Part shown: in pieces, positions 42,020-50,708 of the stretch
Numbering within the stretch: the first letter of the stretch is position 1
Layout: each line of letters opens with the position of its first letter
Source of the DNA: SB15 sp964557285
GTDB taxonomy: Bacteria > Chloroflexota > Anaerolineae > Aggregatilineales > J027
Length of the DNA: 64,000 nucleotides
Assembly (NCBI GenBank): GCA_964557285.1
Contig: CAZKZS010000001.1
Location: 8,835-72,834 of the forward strand
Direction of reading: 5' to 3'
Program-made: the position numbers and the translations under genes
The notes under the pieces: model-generated
The model's database searches: none
Seen by the model: the letters and a program-made list of their open reading frames with translations, nothing else
Told to the model about the DNA's origin: nothing

Positions 42020-42910
42020 TTAAAAATCCTTCACCACCGGAATAATCTCCCTGCCGAAAATTTCCAGGGGTGTGATGTCATACACGTTGGTCATGTTAAA
42101 AATGGCATGGGTAAAGCCCATATCGGCCAGACGGCGGCAGCGTTCAATAATTCCCTGTGCAGTGTCCTGCCCGTCGGCCAGTGTCACCGTGCCAAGACTG
42201 GTTTTTTCAATCTCATCGTAGCTGCGCCCCAGCCGTTCACAGTGGTCTTTAAGGGTTTCCAGCGATTCGGCCATGTTAGCCAGGCCAGCGCCTTCAAAAA
42301 TATTACAGGCGTCGGCATACTGCGCGACCATTCGCAGGGTTTTATTCGGTCCGCTGCCGCCAATCAGCAGCCGGGGGCGCGGCTGGCTGAGGGGGGCTGG
42401 ATTGTTGGTCATTTTGGGCGCGTGAAAATGTCGGCCTTCGTAGCTGGATTCGATTCCGCCGCCCCATAACTGCTGCGACATTTGCAGGGTTTCTTCCAGC
42501 AGTTCAAACCGGTTTCTGGTCGTGGGGTAGGGGATGCCGAATCCTTTGGCTTCCCCTTCATACCACGCAGCCCCGACTCCAAAATAGGCACGTCCGCCAG
42601 AAACAATATCCAGCGTGCTGACGGTTTTCAGAAGCACCGACGGATGACGGTAAATGATGCCTGTCACCATCGTTCCCAGATACACTTTTTCGGTCACGCC
42701 CGCCAGAAAAGCAAGCGCGGTATAACCTTCTAGCATCGGGTCTTGATAAGATTCTCCGAATAACCCCTGAATCTGATAAAAATGATCCATCACCCACATG
42801 CTGTAAAACCCTGCATCTTCGGCGGTTCTGGCGATGGTCATCAATGTGGGACGAATGGCGGCTGTCCCCCCCGGAAATTTAAATGAGGGTATCTGTAATC
42901 CTACGTGCAT
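42020..42910 (-). CDS. LLM-class (luciferase-like) flavin/F420-dependent oxidoreductase
   Basis: 296 residues from the ATG at 42910 (GGAGC upstream). Hallmarks of the bacterial luciferase-like fold are MHVGLQIPSF, AEDAGFYSMWVMDHFY, VYLGTMVTGIIYRHPSVLLKT and GGRAYFGVGAAWYEGEAKGFG. The last of these resembles the F420-dependent TIGR03560-type subgroup. It would reduce or oxidise a substrate with F420 or FMN in the cytoplasm. It has its own promoter and an operator-like dyad upstream. Confidence 0.87.
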   Translation of the reverse strand: MHVGLQIPSFKFPGGTAAIRPTLMTIARTAEDAGFYSMWVMDHFYQIQGLFGESYQDPMLEGYTALAFLAGVTEKVYLGTMVTGIIYRHPSVLLKTVSTLDIVSGGRAYFGVGAAWYEGEAKGFGIPYPTTRNRFELLEETLQMSQQLWGGGIESSYEGRHFHAPKMTNNPAPLSQPRPRLLIGGSGPNKTLRMVAQYADACNIFEGAGLANMAESLETLKDHCERLGRSYDEIEKTSLGTVTLADGQDTAQGIIERCRRLADMGFTHAIFNMTNVYDITPLEIFGREIIPVVKDF

Positions 42911-42968
42911 GGTGAATAAGCTCCTATGAACAAAAGTGGGGAATATCCTTTTTGACACACCCTAAATT

Positions 42969-42988
42969 GGGTAACAGGATTGTTACCC
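42969..42988 (-). promoter_or_regulatory. Operator-like dyad GGGTAACA-N4-TGTTACCC
   Basis: A perfect eight-base inverted repeat located just after the predicted start of transcription of the LLM oxidoreductase gene. It has no following T-run, so it is a better repressor site than terminator. Confidence 0.5.
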
Positions 42989-42997
42989 GAAGAATAG

Positions 42998-43026
42998 ATT
43001 GTAGGGGGCTTCAGAGGCCGTGTCGA
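42998..43026 (-). promoter_or_regulatory. Promoter of the LLM oxidoreductase gene
   Basis: On the minus strand TCGACA (43026-43021), a 17-base spacer, then TACAAT (43003-42998), five of six matches in each box. It lies entirely between the ABC-F stop and the dyad. Confidence 0.6.
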
Positions 43027-43043
43027 AAAAACCGGAAAAAAGA

Positions 43044-44684
43044 CTAGGCTTCGCGGATTTGCCCGTTTTCCAGATACCAGAGTTTGGTAGCGATACGGTC
43101 AATAAACCATCGGTCATGGGATACCGCAATCAGCGCCCCTTCAAACGTCTTGAGTTCATTTTCCAGCGCTTCAATGCTGGTCAAATCCAGATGGTTGGTC
43201 GGTTCGTCTAACAGCAGCACATTCGCCCGGGATGCAATCAGGCTGGCGATTTGCAGCTTGCGGCGCTGCCCCACGCTCAGCGCATAAACTTTTCGCTCCC
43301 CAAGCATCGAGTCGGAAAATAGCCCCGTGCGGTGAAGCTGTGCCAGCAAATTGCGTTCCGAACCAATGGCTTCTTCGCGGTAGGTTTCCAGCACCGACCT
43401 GTTGAGATTCAGGGTATCCTGTTCCTGGTCAAGGTATCCGAGTCGTGCGCCGGAAGAAATGTTCACCAGTCCTTCGTCCGGCTGAAGATAACCCATGATG
43501 ATATTGAGCAGAGTCGTTTTGCCTGTGCCGTTCGGGGCAAGCAGCACGATTCGATCTCCGTTTTCCACGACCGCGCTCAGATTCCGCAAAATAGACCGTT
43601 CGCCGTACCTTTTGCTGATATTTTCCAGGCGAATCGGCTGTTCGCTGGGCAGGGGAAGCGGGTCAAAGTTAAACCCGATACGCCAGGGACGGGTTGGACG
43701 CCGGATGTCCTCATCTTCCAGCACCGCCAGACGTTGTTTGGCATCCCGAATCACCTTACTTCGGGTGGCTTCTGCGGTAGCGATTTTGCCATTCAGGATA
43801 AATTTATCGTTATCCGTATGTGTCGATTTGCGGCCTGTGGAATGGGCTTGAATTTTCATCAGCCGTTGCAGCCGTTTAACTTCTTCGCGGTGCGCTTCAT
43901 AGGCCGCCAGGTCTTTTTGATACTGCCGTTCGCGCTCCGCCAGATAATCATCGTAGTTGCCGTGATACATCGTCGCGCTGTGAGTCAGGGGAGAGAGTTC
44001 GATAATTTTGTTGACCACTTTGTTAATAAAACGGCGGTCATGCGAAATCACCAGCAGCGCATTTTGATAACCGGCAAGATACTCTTCCAGCCATTCCATC
44101 GCCTCAAAGTCCAGATGGTTGGTCGGCTCATCCAGAATGAGTAAATCCGGCGAACGTAAGAGCAGCGCTGCCATCGCCACACGGGTTTTTTCCCCGCCGC
44201 TTAACGAGCCGATGAACCTGTCGGTATCCAGATGGGCGATTTTTAAACCCGTGAATACCTGCGCCATGCGGTAATCAAGGTCATACCCGCCCCGCCGTAA
44301 AAATTCATCCTGCAACTCGCCGTAGCGGTCTAAAATCGTGCTGTCCACTGCGGCGGCGGACATCTGCTGCTCAAGCGCCTGCATTTCCAGACGCATCCGG
44401 TCAAGGTCGCCCGTGGCCCGTTCCACATACTGCTGCACAGAAAGGTGATATTCGCTGGTCACTTCCTGCGGCAGGTAGCCGACTTCCGCGCTGAGTTGAA
44501 TCGTCCCCGCGTCGTAACTTTCCTGACCTAAAATAATGCGGCACAGAGTCGTTTTGCCGACTCCATTTTCCCCGACCAGCGCGGCGCGGTCCGTCCGGTT
44601 CAGCAGAAAAGACACCTCATCAAGAATCACACGGGCGCCAAAGGATTTTTTCAGGTGGGAAATATTGAGGATTTGTTCAGACAC
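43044..44684 (-). CDS. ABC-F family ATPase (ribosome-associated or resistance protein)
   Basis: 546 residues starting with GTG at 44684, nine bases after AAGGAA. Two ABC ATPase domains without membrane segments are joined by a charged linker (YQKDLAAYEAHREEVKRLQRL). Motifs are Walker A GENGVGKT and APNGTGKT, signatures LSGGEKTRVA and LSVGQRRKLQIA, and Walker B LLILDEPTNHLD and VLLLDEPTNHLD. ABC-F proteins act on the ribosome E site; some rescue stalled ribosomes and others protect from antibiotics. The second signature (LSVGQ) departs from LSGGQ, as in several resistance-type members. The leader region is unusual and suggests regulation by translation. Confidence 0.9.
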   Translation of the reverse strand: MSEQILNISHLKKSFGARVILDEVSFLLNRTDRAALVGENGVGKTTLCRIILGQESYDAGTIQLSAEVGYLPQEVTSEYHLSVQQYVERATGDLDRMRLEMQALEQQMSAAAVDSTILDRYGELQDEFLRRGGYDLDYRMAQVFTGLKIAHLDTDRFIGSLSGGEKTRVAMAALLLRSPDLLILDEPTNHLDFEAMEWLEEYLAGYQNALLVISHDRRFINKVVNKIIELSPLTHSATMYHGNYDDYLAERERQYQKDLAAYEAHREEVKRLQRLMKIQAHSTGRKSTHTDNDKFILNGKIATAEATRSKVIRDAKQRLAVLEDEDIRRPTRPWRIGFNFDPLPLPSEQPIRLENISKRYGERSILRNLSAVVENGDRIVLLAPNGTGKTTLLNIIMGYLQPDEGLVNISSGARLGYLDQEQDTLNLNRSVLETYREEAIGSERNLLAQLHRTGLFSDSMLGERKVYALSVGQRRKLQIASLIASRANVLLLDEPTNHLDLTSIEALENELKTFEGALIAVSHDRWFIDRIATKLWYLENGQIREA

Positions 44685-44793
44685 AGCAAATTTCCTTTCA
44701 GTAACCAGGGAATACGACACTTGGGCGGGGAGGCCGCCTAATCGGAACGTCGTAAAGGAGTCAGATGGTTACTGAATGAACATGAATTTGCTG
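44682..44793 (-). promoter_or_regulatory. Long leader hairpin sequestering the ABC-F start codon
   Basis: In the mRNA the 5' arm (complement of 44767-44793) pairs with the start region (complement of 44684-44706). There are nine pairs (CAGCAAATT/AATTTGCTG) that include the first base of the GTG, and ten pairs (TTCAGTAACC/GGTTACTGAA). The AGGA of the ribosome binding site lies in the internal loop between them. Two inner stems (44713-44718 with 44749-44754, and 44724-44728 with 44734-44738) close the structure. This looks like a translational switch. Confidence 0.6.
44769..44783 (-). CDS. Candidate leader mini-ORF MFIQ
   Basis: ATG TTC ATT CAG TAA lies exactly within the 5' arm of the leader hairpin. 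An AGGAG is present, but 14 bases away, which is longer than ideal. A ribosome held on it would open the hairpin and free the ABC-F start, as in known antibiotic-responsive leaders. This is weakly supported. Confidence 0.35.
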   Translation of the reverse strand: MFIQ

Positions 44794-44815
44794 CTGTCTC
44801 CTACTTATTAGAGCT

Positions 44816-44844
44816 ATGGTATTAAACTTTGGGGCGGCTGTCAA
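44816..44844 (-). promoter_or_regulatory. Promoter of the ABC-F gene (TTGACA-N17-TACCAT)
   Basis: On the minus strand a perfect TTGACA (44844-44839), 17 bases, then TACCAT (44821-44816). Transcription would start near 44809, giving a leader of about 125 bases that contains the hairpin. Confidence 0.65.
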
Positions 44845-45378
44845 TTAGCGAAAATGGGTACGAACACTGCGAACATAACCACGCTGAGCGCTGCGGGCAG
44901 CTTCAATCGTGATAAATGCGTTGGGGTCAACTTCGCGTGCCTGCTCAATCACCTGATGCGCGTCCTGACGTAACACCACACTCATCAGCATTTTGACAAT
45001 ACCCTGCCGCCCTTCGCCTTCGGCTTCCGTCACCCCGAACCCCGCCTCCCGCAGCTTGACCGCAATTTCATGCCCCTGGTCAATGCTGATGATATTCACT
45101 GTGACATATCCTGTCACAAACTTTTCCTCAATGAGAATCCCTACATAGCCGCCCACCGCGAATCCGGCGGCGTAAGTAATCATTTTGGGGATATTTTCAA
45201 GGTCGGTCAGCACTTTTCCGGCAGCATAGGCAAAAATCAGCGATTCGATAAAAGCCAGCACCAGCGATAAATTACGGCGTCCATTGGCGGTCACAATCAT
45301 TCGCACCGTGCCGATGGCATTGTTCAGAACACGCAAGGCAAAAAGCAGAATTAAAAAAAGGGCTTCTTCAAGGCTCAT
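44845..45378 (-). CDS. DUF2179/UPF0316 membrane protein, copy 2
   Basis: 177 residues from the ATG at 45378, eight bases after GAGG. Three membrane helices (about 5-95: ALFLILLFALRVLNNAIGT, LVLAFIESLIFAYAAGKVL, MITYAAGFAVGGYVGILIEE) are followed by a soluble DUF2179 domain (EIAVKLREAGFGVTEAEGEG). It is a clear paralogue of the next gene upstream, with the pattern IxTVRxIVTxxGRRNL, AFIES/AFVES and AFITIE shared. Function is unknown; DUF2179 domains occur in YitT-type proteins. Start and upstream stop overlap. Confidence 0.82.
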   Translation of the reverse strand: MSLEEALFLILLFALRVLNNAIGTVRMIVTANGRRNLSLVLAFIESLIFAYAAGKVLTDLENIPKMITYAAGFAVGGYVGILIEEKFVTGYVTVNIISIDQGHEIAVKLREAGFGVTEAEGEGRQGIVKMLMSVVLRQDAHQVIEQAREVDPNAFITIEAARSAQRGYVRSVRTHFR

Positions 45379-45890
45379 CACATTTTCCTCGCCGCATCCA
45401 GCAGACGCTCATAGACCGTTTGCTCCTCAATGGTGATGAAGGCTCTGGGGTGAATATCTTCCACTAATTTTATCAAATGATGGGTGCGCTGGCGCTCGAC
45501 AATGCTGTGCAGCAGAGTCACAAGCCCCTGTTTGCCCGTGCCTAAGGTCTGGGTAACAGGATAGCCTTCACTCCGCAGAGCAGCCGCGATTTTATCACCA
45601 CCATTTGGCACGATAATTTTAATGCGAACATGCCCGATTACCAAACGCTCCTCTATGACCATGCCCGCGTAGCTGCCCGCCGATGTTCCCAGACAGTAGG
45701 CCAGAATCAGCGGCCAGGCATTCAGGTCATCCAGCACGCGGGCAAAACTGTAGGCAAAGGTGAATGATTCCACAAACGCAATGGCCGTTCCCAGGTTGCG
45801 CCGCCCCCGCAGCGTGACAATCAGCCTGACGGTGTACAGCACGTTCACCGCCAGGGTCATCAGGAAAATAAAAATCGCCTGTGCCAGCAT
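45378..45890 (-). CDS. DUF2179/UPF0316 membrane protein, copy 1
   Basis: 170 residues, three helices plus a C-terminal DUF2179 domain (KIAAALRSEGYPVTQTLGTGKQG). Shared motifs with the downstream copy are TVRLIVTLRGRRNLGTAIAFVES, GTSAGSYAGMVIEE and HPRAFITIEE. The pair probably arose by tandem duplication and may form a hetero-oligomer. It starts three bases after the lipoprotein gene upstream on this strand. Confidence 0.82.
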   Translation of the reverse strand: MLAQAIFIFLMTLAVNVLYTVRLIVTLRGRRNLGTAIAFVESFTFAYSFARVLDDLNAWPLILAYCLGTSAGSYAGMVIEERLVIGHVRIKIIVPNGGDKIAAALRSEGYPVTQTLGTGKQGLVTLLHSIVERQRTHHLIKLVEDIHPRAFITIEEQTVYERLLDAARKM

Positions 45891-45893
45891 AAC

Positions 45894-46988
45894 TTACCGC
45901 AGAATTTCCCATTCCCCGCCCAGACGGTCACAGGGCGCTCTAGCAATATCTTCACGCAGCACCAGCGTGTACTGATAGAGAGAATCGATGTGATATTCCC
46001 CGGGCGCACGTTTAAATTGACCGTTTTCCATCGTCCCATCGGAAAGATATTCCCATCGGGTGGTGTGCATCGTTTCGGAAGTCAGCGCCCATCCCAGTGC
46101 TTCCCGCACATCCCGATTTTCCCGCCAGATTTTGCCAAATCCCCGAATCGGCTGGCTGGGAATAGCACCGGGTAAACTGGAAGTGGTCGTGATATTGGCC
46201 GGAGGGTCAAAAGCTGGGTCACGTTCGACCATCCCTTCAACAAAGGTATCGTTAAAACATTCCCATGTACCGCCCCAGGGGTCAACTTCCTCACCCACCA
46301 GCACCCACACCTGACGAATCGGCTCAATCCATATCATGCGTCCATGCTCAAAAACCTGTTCCACAATCACCACGCTGTACACCTCCGGCGTTGGGAATCC
46401 GGCGGGTAGCGGCGTCGGTGTGCGGGTCGGAGTTGAGGTCGGCGGGCTGGTCACGGTGGGCAGGGGGGTTGATGTGGCCGCCGGACGCTGCGGTTCAGTC
46501 GGCACAATCGCCACCTGAGTCGGTGTGGCTTCAGGAGCAGGCTGAATCTGGGTGCTGGCAACCCATCCGGTCAGGTCCTCATATTCAACAGAATAAAACA
46601 CAATGCCAATGCGATTGGGTTCGGTTTGGGCGGTGATGTTCACTTCAGCAGAAAGCGGCAGTTCGCCAAGCACCTCCGCATCCATATTCGGCTCAGCCAG
46701 CACCACCGCCCCTTCCACCAGCACGCGCCCCTTTTCAATCGGGGCGGAGGTTTCGGTAGCGGTTAGCGTAGGGGTCGTTGAAGCGGGCATTTGAGTCGGT
46801 GTGGCCGTCACATTCAGCCCTACCTGGGTTTGCAGCGCTTCAATGGTCATCTGCTGCGCTTCAATAGTCGGCTCGTTAGTAATCACAACCTGTACCGTGC
46901 GGCGCGGTGTTTCTTCATCATCGTTTGAACAGGCCGCAGCAAAAACAGTAAACAGGGCAAGTAAAATGAGTAAGCGTTTTAAAAACAT
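45894..46988 (-). CDS. SH3-domain lipoprotein
   Basis: 364 residues from the ATG at 46988 after AAAGGAGCG. The lipoprotein signal ends FAAAC (C20). A Thr-Pro linker leads to an SH3b-like domain (about 88-150, GAVVLAEPNMDAEVLGELPLS and LTGWVASTQIQ) and a second Thr-Pro linker. The C-terminal domain (about 210-364) has RMIWIEPIRQVWVLVGEE and two conserved cysteines (GGTWECFNDTF and APCDRLGGEW). That C-terminal part resembles other Chloroflexota lipoproteins of unknown function. Confidence 0.78.
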   Translation of the reverse strand: MFLKRLLILLALFTVFAAACSNDDEETPRRTVQVVITNEPTIEAQQMTIEALQTQVGLNVTATPTQMPASTTPTLTATETSAPIEKGRVLVEGAVVLAEPNMDAEVLGELPLSAEVNITAQTEPNRIGIVFYSVEYEDLTGWVASTQIQPAPEATPTQVAIVPTEPQRPAATSTPLPTVTSPPTSTPTRTPTPLPAGFPTPEVYSVVIVEQVFEHGRMIWIEPIRQVWVLVGEEVDPWGGTWECFNDTFVEGMVERDPAFDPPANITTTSSLPGAIPSQPIRGFGKIWRENRDVREALGWALTSETMHTTRWEYLSDGTMENGQFKRAPGEYHIDSLYQYTLVLREDIARAPCDRLGGEWEILR

Positions 46989-47046
46989 AGGCGCTCCTTT
47001 GCCAGAGGGGATTGTAGGCAGGTTTGAGGGCGGCTTCAAGGGCTTG

Positions 47047-47619
47047 TCAGGCGGACGTAGGTTCGAGGTATTTCAGCGCCGTATAGGTTTCCACGTCCAT
47101 ATGATTTTTTTGCCAGAAGTTGGTGGGCAGTCCCATCTTGTGGCACAGCGCCCCCAGAAAATCCTCCGGCCTTGTGATACGCTCCCAGACCTGTGGTAAG
47201 AATGTACCTGTGCGAGCGCCATAACGCAAGATGACCCCATCCACTCCCGGCCGCAGCCGGGAGAGCAGTTGGCGGCTGTTAGCATACTCTAAAGGCTGCG
47301 GGGGCGTCAGGACGCTGATTTCAATAAGAATATGCGGCACTTCCTCAGGGGTGACAGGCAAAAAGCGCGGATCATGTACCGCCGATTGATAGGTGCTGTA
47401 GACCACTTCCTGACAAAGCGGCATCCGTGCCATCACCGTACCAATACACCCCCGCAGACGCCCATCCATCATCAGCGTAATAAAACAGGCGCGGGGTTCG
47501 GCCAGGGCAGCCGGAAACTGCTCCGGTTCGGGTAGGGGATACAGCTTTCCTTCCCCCGCCGCGACAAGCGCCCGTCTTGATAATTGCAGCAGGACGCTTA
47601 TTTCTTCACTCGAGTACAT
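47047..47619 (-). CDS. amrA: AMMECR1-domain protein (AmmeMemoRadiSam system protein A)
   Basis: 190 residues from the ATG at 47619; a GTG at 47640 is the alternative and neither has a clear ribosome binding site, so coupling to the flavin reductase (overlap 14 bases) is likely. The AMMECR1 signature RLRGCIGTV is present with FITLMMDG and SVLTPPQPL before GVDGVILRYGARTGTFLPQVW. The radical SAM (AmrS) and Memo (AmrB) partners are not in the window. The biochemical role of the family is not settled. Confidence 0.85.
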   Translation of the reverse strand: MYSSEEISVLLQLSRRALVAAGEGKLYPLPEPEQFPAALAEPRACFITLMMDGRLRGCIGTVMARMPLCQEVVYSTYQSAVHDPRFLPVTPEEVPHILIEISVLTPPQPLEYANSRQLLSRLRPGVDGVILRYGARTGTFLPQVWERITRPEDFLGALCHKMGLPTNFWQKNHMDVETYTALKYLEPTSA

Positions 47620-48112
47620 CTCCAAGTTGTCGGTAGGCACGGTTATAATATAGTAGCGGCTGCTGGATGGCTTCCCCTGAGCCGGAGGCAGCGACCACCT
47701 CTCCTACAAATATGTGATGTGTACTTCCATCATACACCGCATGGAGTTTGCAGTCCAACCACCCCATGGCATCGGACAAAATTGGCGATCCGGTCACGGC
47801 ATATTCCACCGCCAGACCGTCGAATCGGTTGGCTTCCGGTGACATTTCCGGGCCGAATCCGGCAAAGAGGTTAGAAATTTCAAGGTGCTGTTCTCCCAGC
47901 ATAGACACCGAAAACGCGCGGCTGGCGAGAATCGCATCGGCGGTTTCTTTATCTTTTTGCAGGCAGACCAGGATTAAGGGCGGCTCAAGGGTGACGGAGG
48001 TAAACGAACTGACGGTCATGCCGCGTTGCATATTTTCATGCTGTGCGCTGACAATTGTCACGCCAGTTGCCCATAAACGCATGGTTTGACGAAGTTTCTG
48101 GTCGAGAGTCAT
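47606..48112 (-). CDS. Flavin reductase-like protein (NAD(P)H:FMN type)
   Basis: 168 residues from the ATG at 48112; the longer frame to 48238 runs through a family B repeat. It has the split-barrel FMN-binding signature of the HpaC/RutF family: MRLWATGVTIVSAQ, GMTVSSFTSVTLEPPLILVCL, FSVSMLGEQH and HHIFVGEVV. These enzymes supply reduced FMN to partner monooxygenases, a use the LLM oxidoreductase at 42020 could have. That link is speculative. Confidence 0.87.
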   Translation of the reverse strand: MTLDQKLRQTMRLWATGVTIVSAQHENMQRGMTVSSFTSVTLEPPLILVCLQKDKETADAILASRAFSVSMLGEQHLEISNLFAGFGPEMSPEANRFDGLAVEYAVTGSPILSDAMGWLDCKLHAVYDGSTHHIFVGEVVAASGSGEAIQQPLLYYNRAYRQLGDVLE

Positions 48113-48202
48113 GGTGGCCTTGTGTCCAATTTTCAGAATAGGGTTACAAGGGTTATGCGGCTTAAAAGTCCGTGGAGATAGCTTACTACCAGTGTCGCCT
48201 CC

Positions 48203-48226
48203 GTAGGACACGGCATTGCCGTGTCC
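48203..48226 (+). repeat. Family B palindromic repeat
   Basis: GTAGGACACGGC, ATT, GCCGTGTCCC, with one G missing from the first arm compared with the other copies. It lies between the flavin reductase and the metalloenzyme genes. Confidence 0.82.
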
Positions 48227-48257
48227 CTGCTGCATCAACCCTTGTATTGGAGAGATT

Positions 48258-49187
48258 TTAGCTGTGGATGCCTAAAACTCGTAAAATTCCGGGGGTGATA
48301 TGGGTTAAATCACTGAAGCCCTGCGCGAAAAGTTCCCGCCCCTGCCCAATCGCTATCGTCGGCACTTTGTTGCGGGTATGGTTGCGTTCATCCATGGCTT
48401 CCATGTTGCCATGATCAGAAGTGAGGACAATCAGCCCGTCCGTGTCCTGCCAGTGGGAAAGCAGTCCGGCCAGCACGCGGTCCGTCAGCTCCATAAATTC
48501 AACGGCTTCCCGCATCCTCGCCCGATGTCCAAACTCATCGGTCAGCCAGGTGCTGAACATGGAAAAATCGCGCTGTTTACCAAGCTCCGCCAGCAGTTTT
48601 CCGGCCGCTTCGGGTTCGTAAATCGGTGCGTCCGGGTAGCCCAGATGTTCAACCCATCCCCTGCCGGTCCAATCCGGCGAGATAGCGCGATGCTGGTAAT
48701 AATCCTGGTCATTGAGGAGATCGAGTCCGGCGGCCAGCACCGCATACTGAACACTGGACGGCAGCCGCCTACCATTTTGGATGACTTCAAACAGGCGCGG
48801 CGGGTGCGGATTGATGAGGGCAGCGCTGCGGCCTGTTTTTTGGAGCGTAATAAACAGGTTATCCCTATCCAGAATATCCCGAATCGCTTTGTTGGGTTTG
48901 GGGCCGTAATGTTCGCCAATTTCGCGGGGAATATTGCGTCCGGTCAAAATGGCGGCCTGACCGCTTCCACTGGCGGGCTTATTTTTATGGACTCCCAGTT
49001 CAGCATCCGTCGGTATAAAAATTGCCCGTTCGGTTTCGATGCGCGGAGTCTCACGCAGCCAGCGCTGACCGCCCGTTAGAGCGTGCAGAGTAGGGGTGTT
49101 CATGACAGCAAAGGGATTGGTTTCCGGGTTGTTATCCCCCAGCCCTATCCCATCTATAAAAATCAGAATCACGGACATGGGACGCAT
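48258..49187 (-). CDS. Alkaline-phosphatase-superfamily metalloenzyme (phosphoglycerate-mutase-like)
   Basis: 309 residues. Metal-binding motifs of the iPGM/alkaline phosphatase fold are present: IDGIGLGDN (first Asp), SGSGQAAILTGRN (nucleophile region), DEFGH and TSDHGNMEAMDERNHT (DHGN plus the later His). It is much shorter than a true phosphoglycerate mutase and lacks its inserted domain, so phosphoglycerate mutase activity is unlikely. It may be a phosphatase or phosphotransferase of unknown substrate. The start may be an internal ATG (49178). Confidence 0.8.
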   Translation of the reverse strand: MRPMSVILIFIDGIGLGDNNPETNPFAVMNTPTLHALTGGQRWLRETPRIETERAIFIPTDAELGVHKNKPASGSGQAAILTGRNIPREIGEHYGPKPNKAIRDILDRDNLFITLQKTGRSAALINPHPPRLFEVIQNGRRLPSSVQYAVLAAGLDLLNDQDYYQHRAISPDWTGRGWVEHLGYPDAPIYEPEAAGKLLAELGKQRDFSMFSTWLTDEFGHRARMREAVEFMELTDRVLAGLLSHWQDTDGLIVLTSDHGNMEAMDERNHTRNKVPTIAIGQGRELFAQGFSDLTHITPGILRVLGIHS

Positions 49188-49316
49188 TGTAATGGAATCA
49201 GAGCAGAATTTCTAACGGGAAATTGGGCGGATGCGGCAGTTTTCATGTTATGATGAAGGCAATGCATATTAACTAATATTGCAGAATGTTCTTTAAAAAC
49301 AGGAAAGGAGTTGGCG

Positions 49317-50639
49317 ATGCACGTTTCCGTCACGAGATATAAAGCGTATACCCGTGACACCATTCATACGCTCGCGCAGTATCAAACACTTTCACCCGAA
49401 CTTCAGTTTGATATTCAAGTGGTTTCTGCCGTTTTGCCCTTTCGTGTCAATCCATACGTTGTAAATGAACTGATTGATTGGCGGTATGTTCCCGACGACC
49501 CGATGTATCAGTTGACCTTTCCGCAGAAGGGGATGCTGGCTTCCAGAGATTACGCGGCAGTGGCGGATTTAATCAAAAAGGATGCCCCCAAAGAGCAACT
49601 GCAAGCGGTTGTCAATCAAATTCGCCTGCGCTTAAACCCACACCCTGCCGGACAAATCCAGCACAATGTGCCTGTTATGGACGACGAACCTATTCCGGGT
49701 GTGCAGCACAAATATCATGAAACCGTGCTGTTTTTTCCGGGCGCCGGACAAACCTGCCATGCCTATTGTTCATATTGTTTCCGTTGGGCGCAGTTTGTGG
49801 GGCTGGAAGACCTTAAGTTTGCTGCGAAGGAAGCGGGTCAGCTTGCGGAATATCTGAAACGGCATCCTGAAGTCACGGATGTCCTTTTTACGGGCGGCGA
49901 CCCGGCCATCATGAAAACACGGGTCATGGAACGTTACCTTGAACCCCTTTTGTCCCCCGAACTGGCGCATCTTCATACGCTGCGGATTGGGACTAAAGCG
50001 CTGGCCTACTGGCCGCAGCGATTTGTCACGGATGAGGATGCCGACGACTTGCTGCGCCTGCTAGAACGGGTAATTTCCACCGGACGGCATGTAGCGATTA
50101 TGGCGCATTTTAGCCTGCCGCGTGAACTCAATACCCCTATCGCACGGGAAGCTGTCCGGCGGCTGCGAGATATTGGCTGCGAAATTCGGATGCAAGCGCC
50201 CGTGGTACGCCATGTGAATGATGACTCCCAGCGCTGGGCGCGGCTGTGGCGGGAGGGGGTTCGCATGGGGATGCTCCCGTATTATATGTTTGTGCTTCGG
50301 GATACGGGTGCAAAAAATTACTATGATGTGACTCTGAACGATGCCCTGCATATTTTTCAGGGGGCGTATCGTAAGTTATCCGGTCTGGGGCGGACAGTAC
50401 GGGGGCCGGTCATGTCCATCACGCCGGGAAAAGTGCTGATTCACGGCCTTGCCACTGTGGACGGTCATCGGGCTTTTGTGCTGTCGTTTATTCAGGCACG
50501 CAACCCGGAATGGGTCGGGCGGCCATTTTTTGCCCATTACGACCCTGATGCTAGCTGGTTTTATGATTTAAAACCCCTGCCGGGACGCACCTGGTTTTTT
50601 GCTGAATCTCTGCCTTCTGTCCATCTGGTAGCAGGCTAA
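49317..50639 (+). CDS. KamA-family radical SAM protein (lysine 2,3-aminomutase-like)
   Basis: 440 residues from the ATG at 49317, seven bases after AAAGGAG. The cluster motif is CHAYCSYCFRW (Cx3Cx2C), followed by FTGGDPAIM. IGTKALAYWPQRF, the LPRELNTP segment and PVVRHVNDD are family features. True lysine aminomutases act on lysine with PLP. Here the C-terminal part is shortened and the substrate cannot be inferred, so it may be a relative such as an EF-P lysine-modifying enzyme or another aminomutase. It stands alone and is divergent from the metalloenzyme. Confidence 0.83.
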   Translation: MHVSVTRYKAYTRDTIHTLAQYQTLSPELQFDIQVVSAVLPFRVNPYVVNELIDWRYVPDDPMYQLTFPQKGMLASRDYAAVADLIKKDAPKEQLQAVVNQIRLRLNPHPAGQIQHNVPVMDDEPIPGVQHKYHETVLFFPGAGQTCHAYCSYCFRWAQFVGLEDLKFAAKEAGQLAEYLKRHPEVTDVLFTGGDPAIMKTRVMERYLEPLLSPELAHLHTLRIGTKALAYWPQRFVTDEDADDLLRLLERVISTGRHVAIMAHFSLPRELNTPIAREAVRRLRDIGCEIRMQAPVVRHVNDDSQRWARLWREGVRMGMLPYYMFVLRDTGAKNYYDVTLNDALHIFQGAYRKLSGLGRTVRGPVMSITPGKVLIHGLATVDGHRAFVLSFIQARNPEWVGRPFFAHYDPDASWFYDLKPLPGRTWFFAESLPSVHLVAG

Positions 50640-50708
50640 AATTCCGACTGCCAAATCGGTGACATTATTCATTAGCAAAATCCGACGAAGTAGGGTAAAC
50701 CTAGAATG

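Noticed and set aside
43332..44144. 270-codon open frame opposite the ABC-F gene
   Set aside because: It is the antisense shadow of two conserved ATPase domains; no recognisable protein features.
48378..49079. Long open frame (233 codons) on the plus strand opposite the metalloenzyme gene
   Set aside because: It is fully antisense to a gene with clear motifs, and its protein has low-complexity, non-homologous composition and no ribosome binding site.
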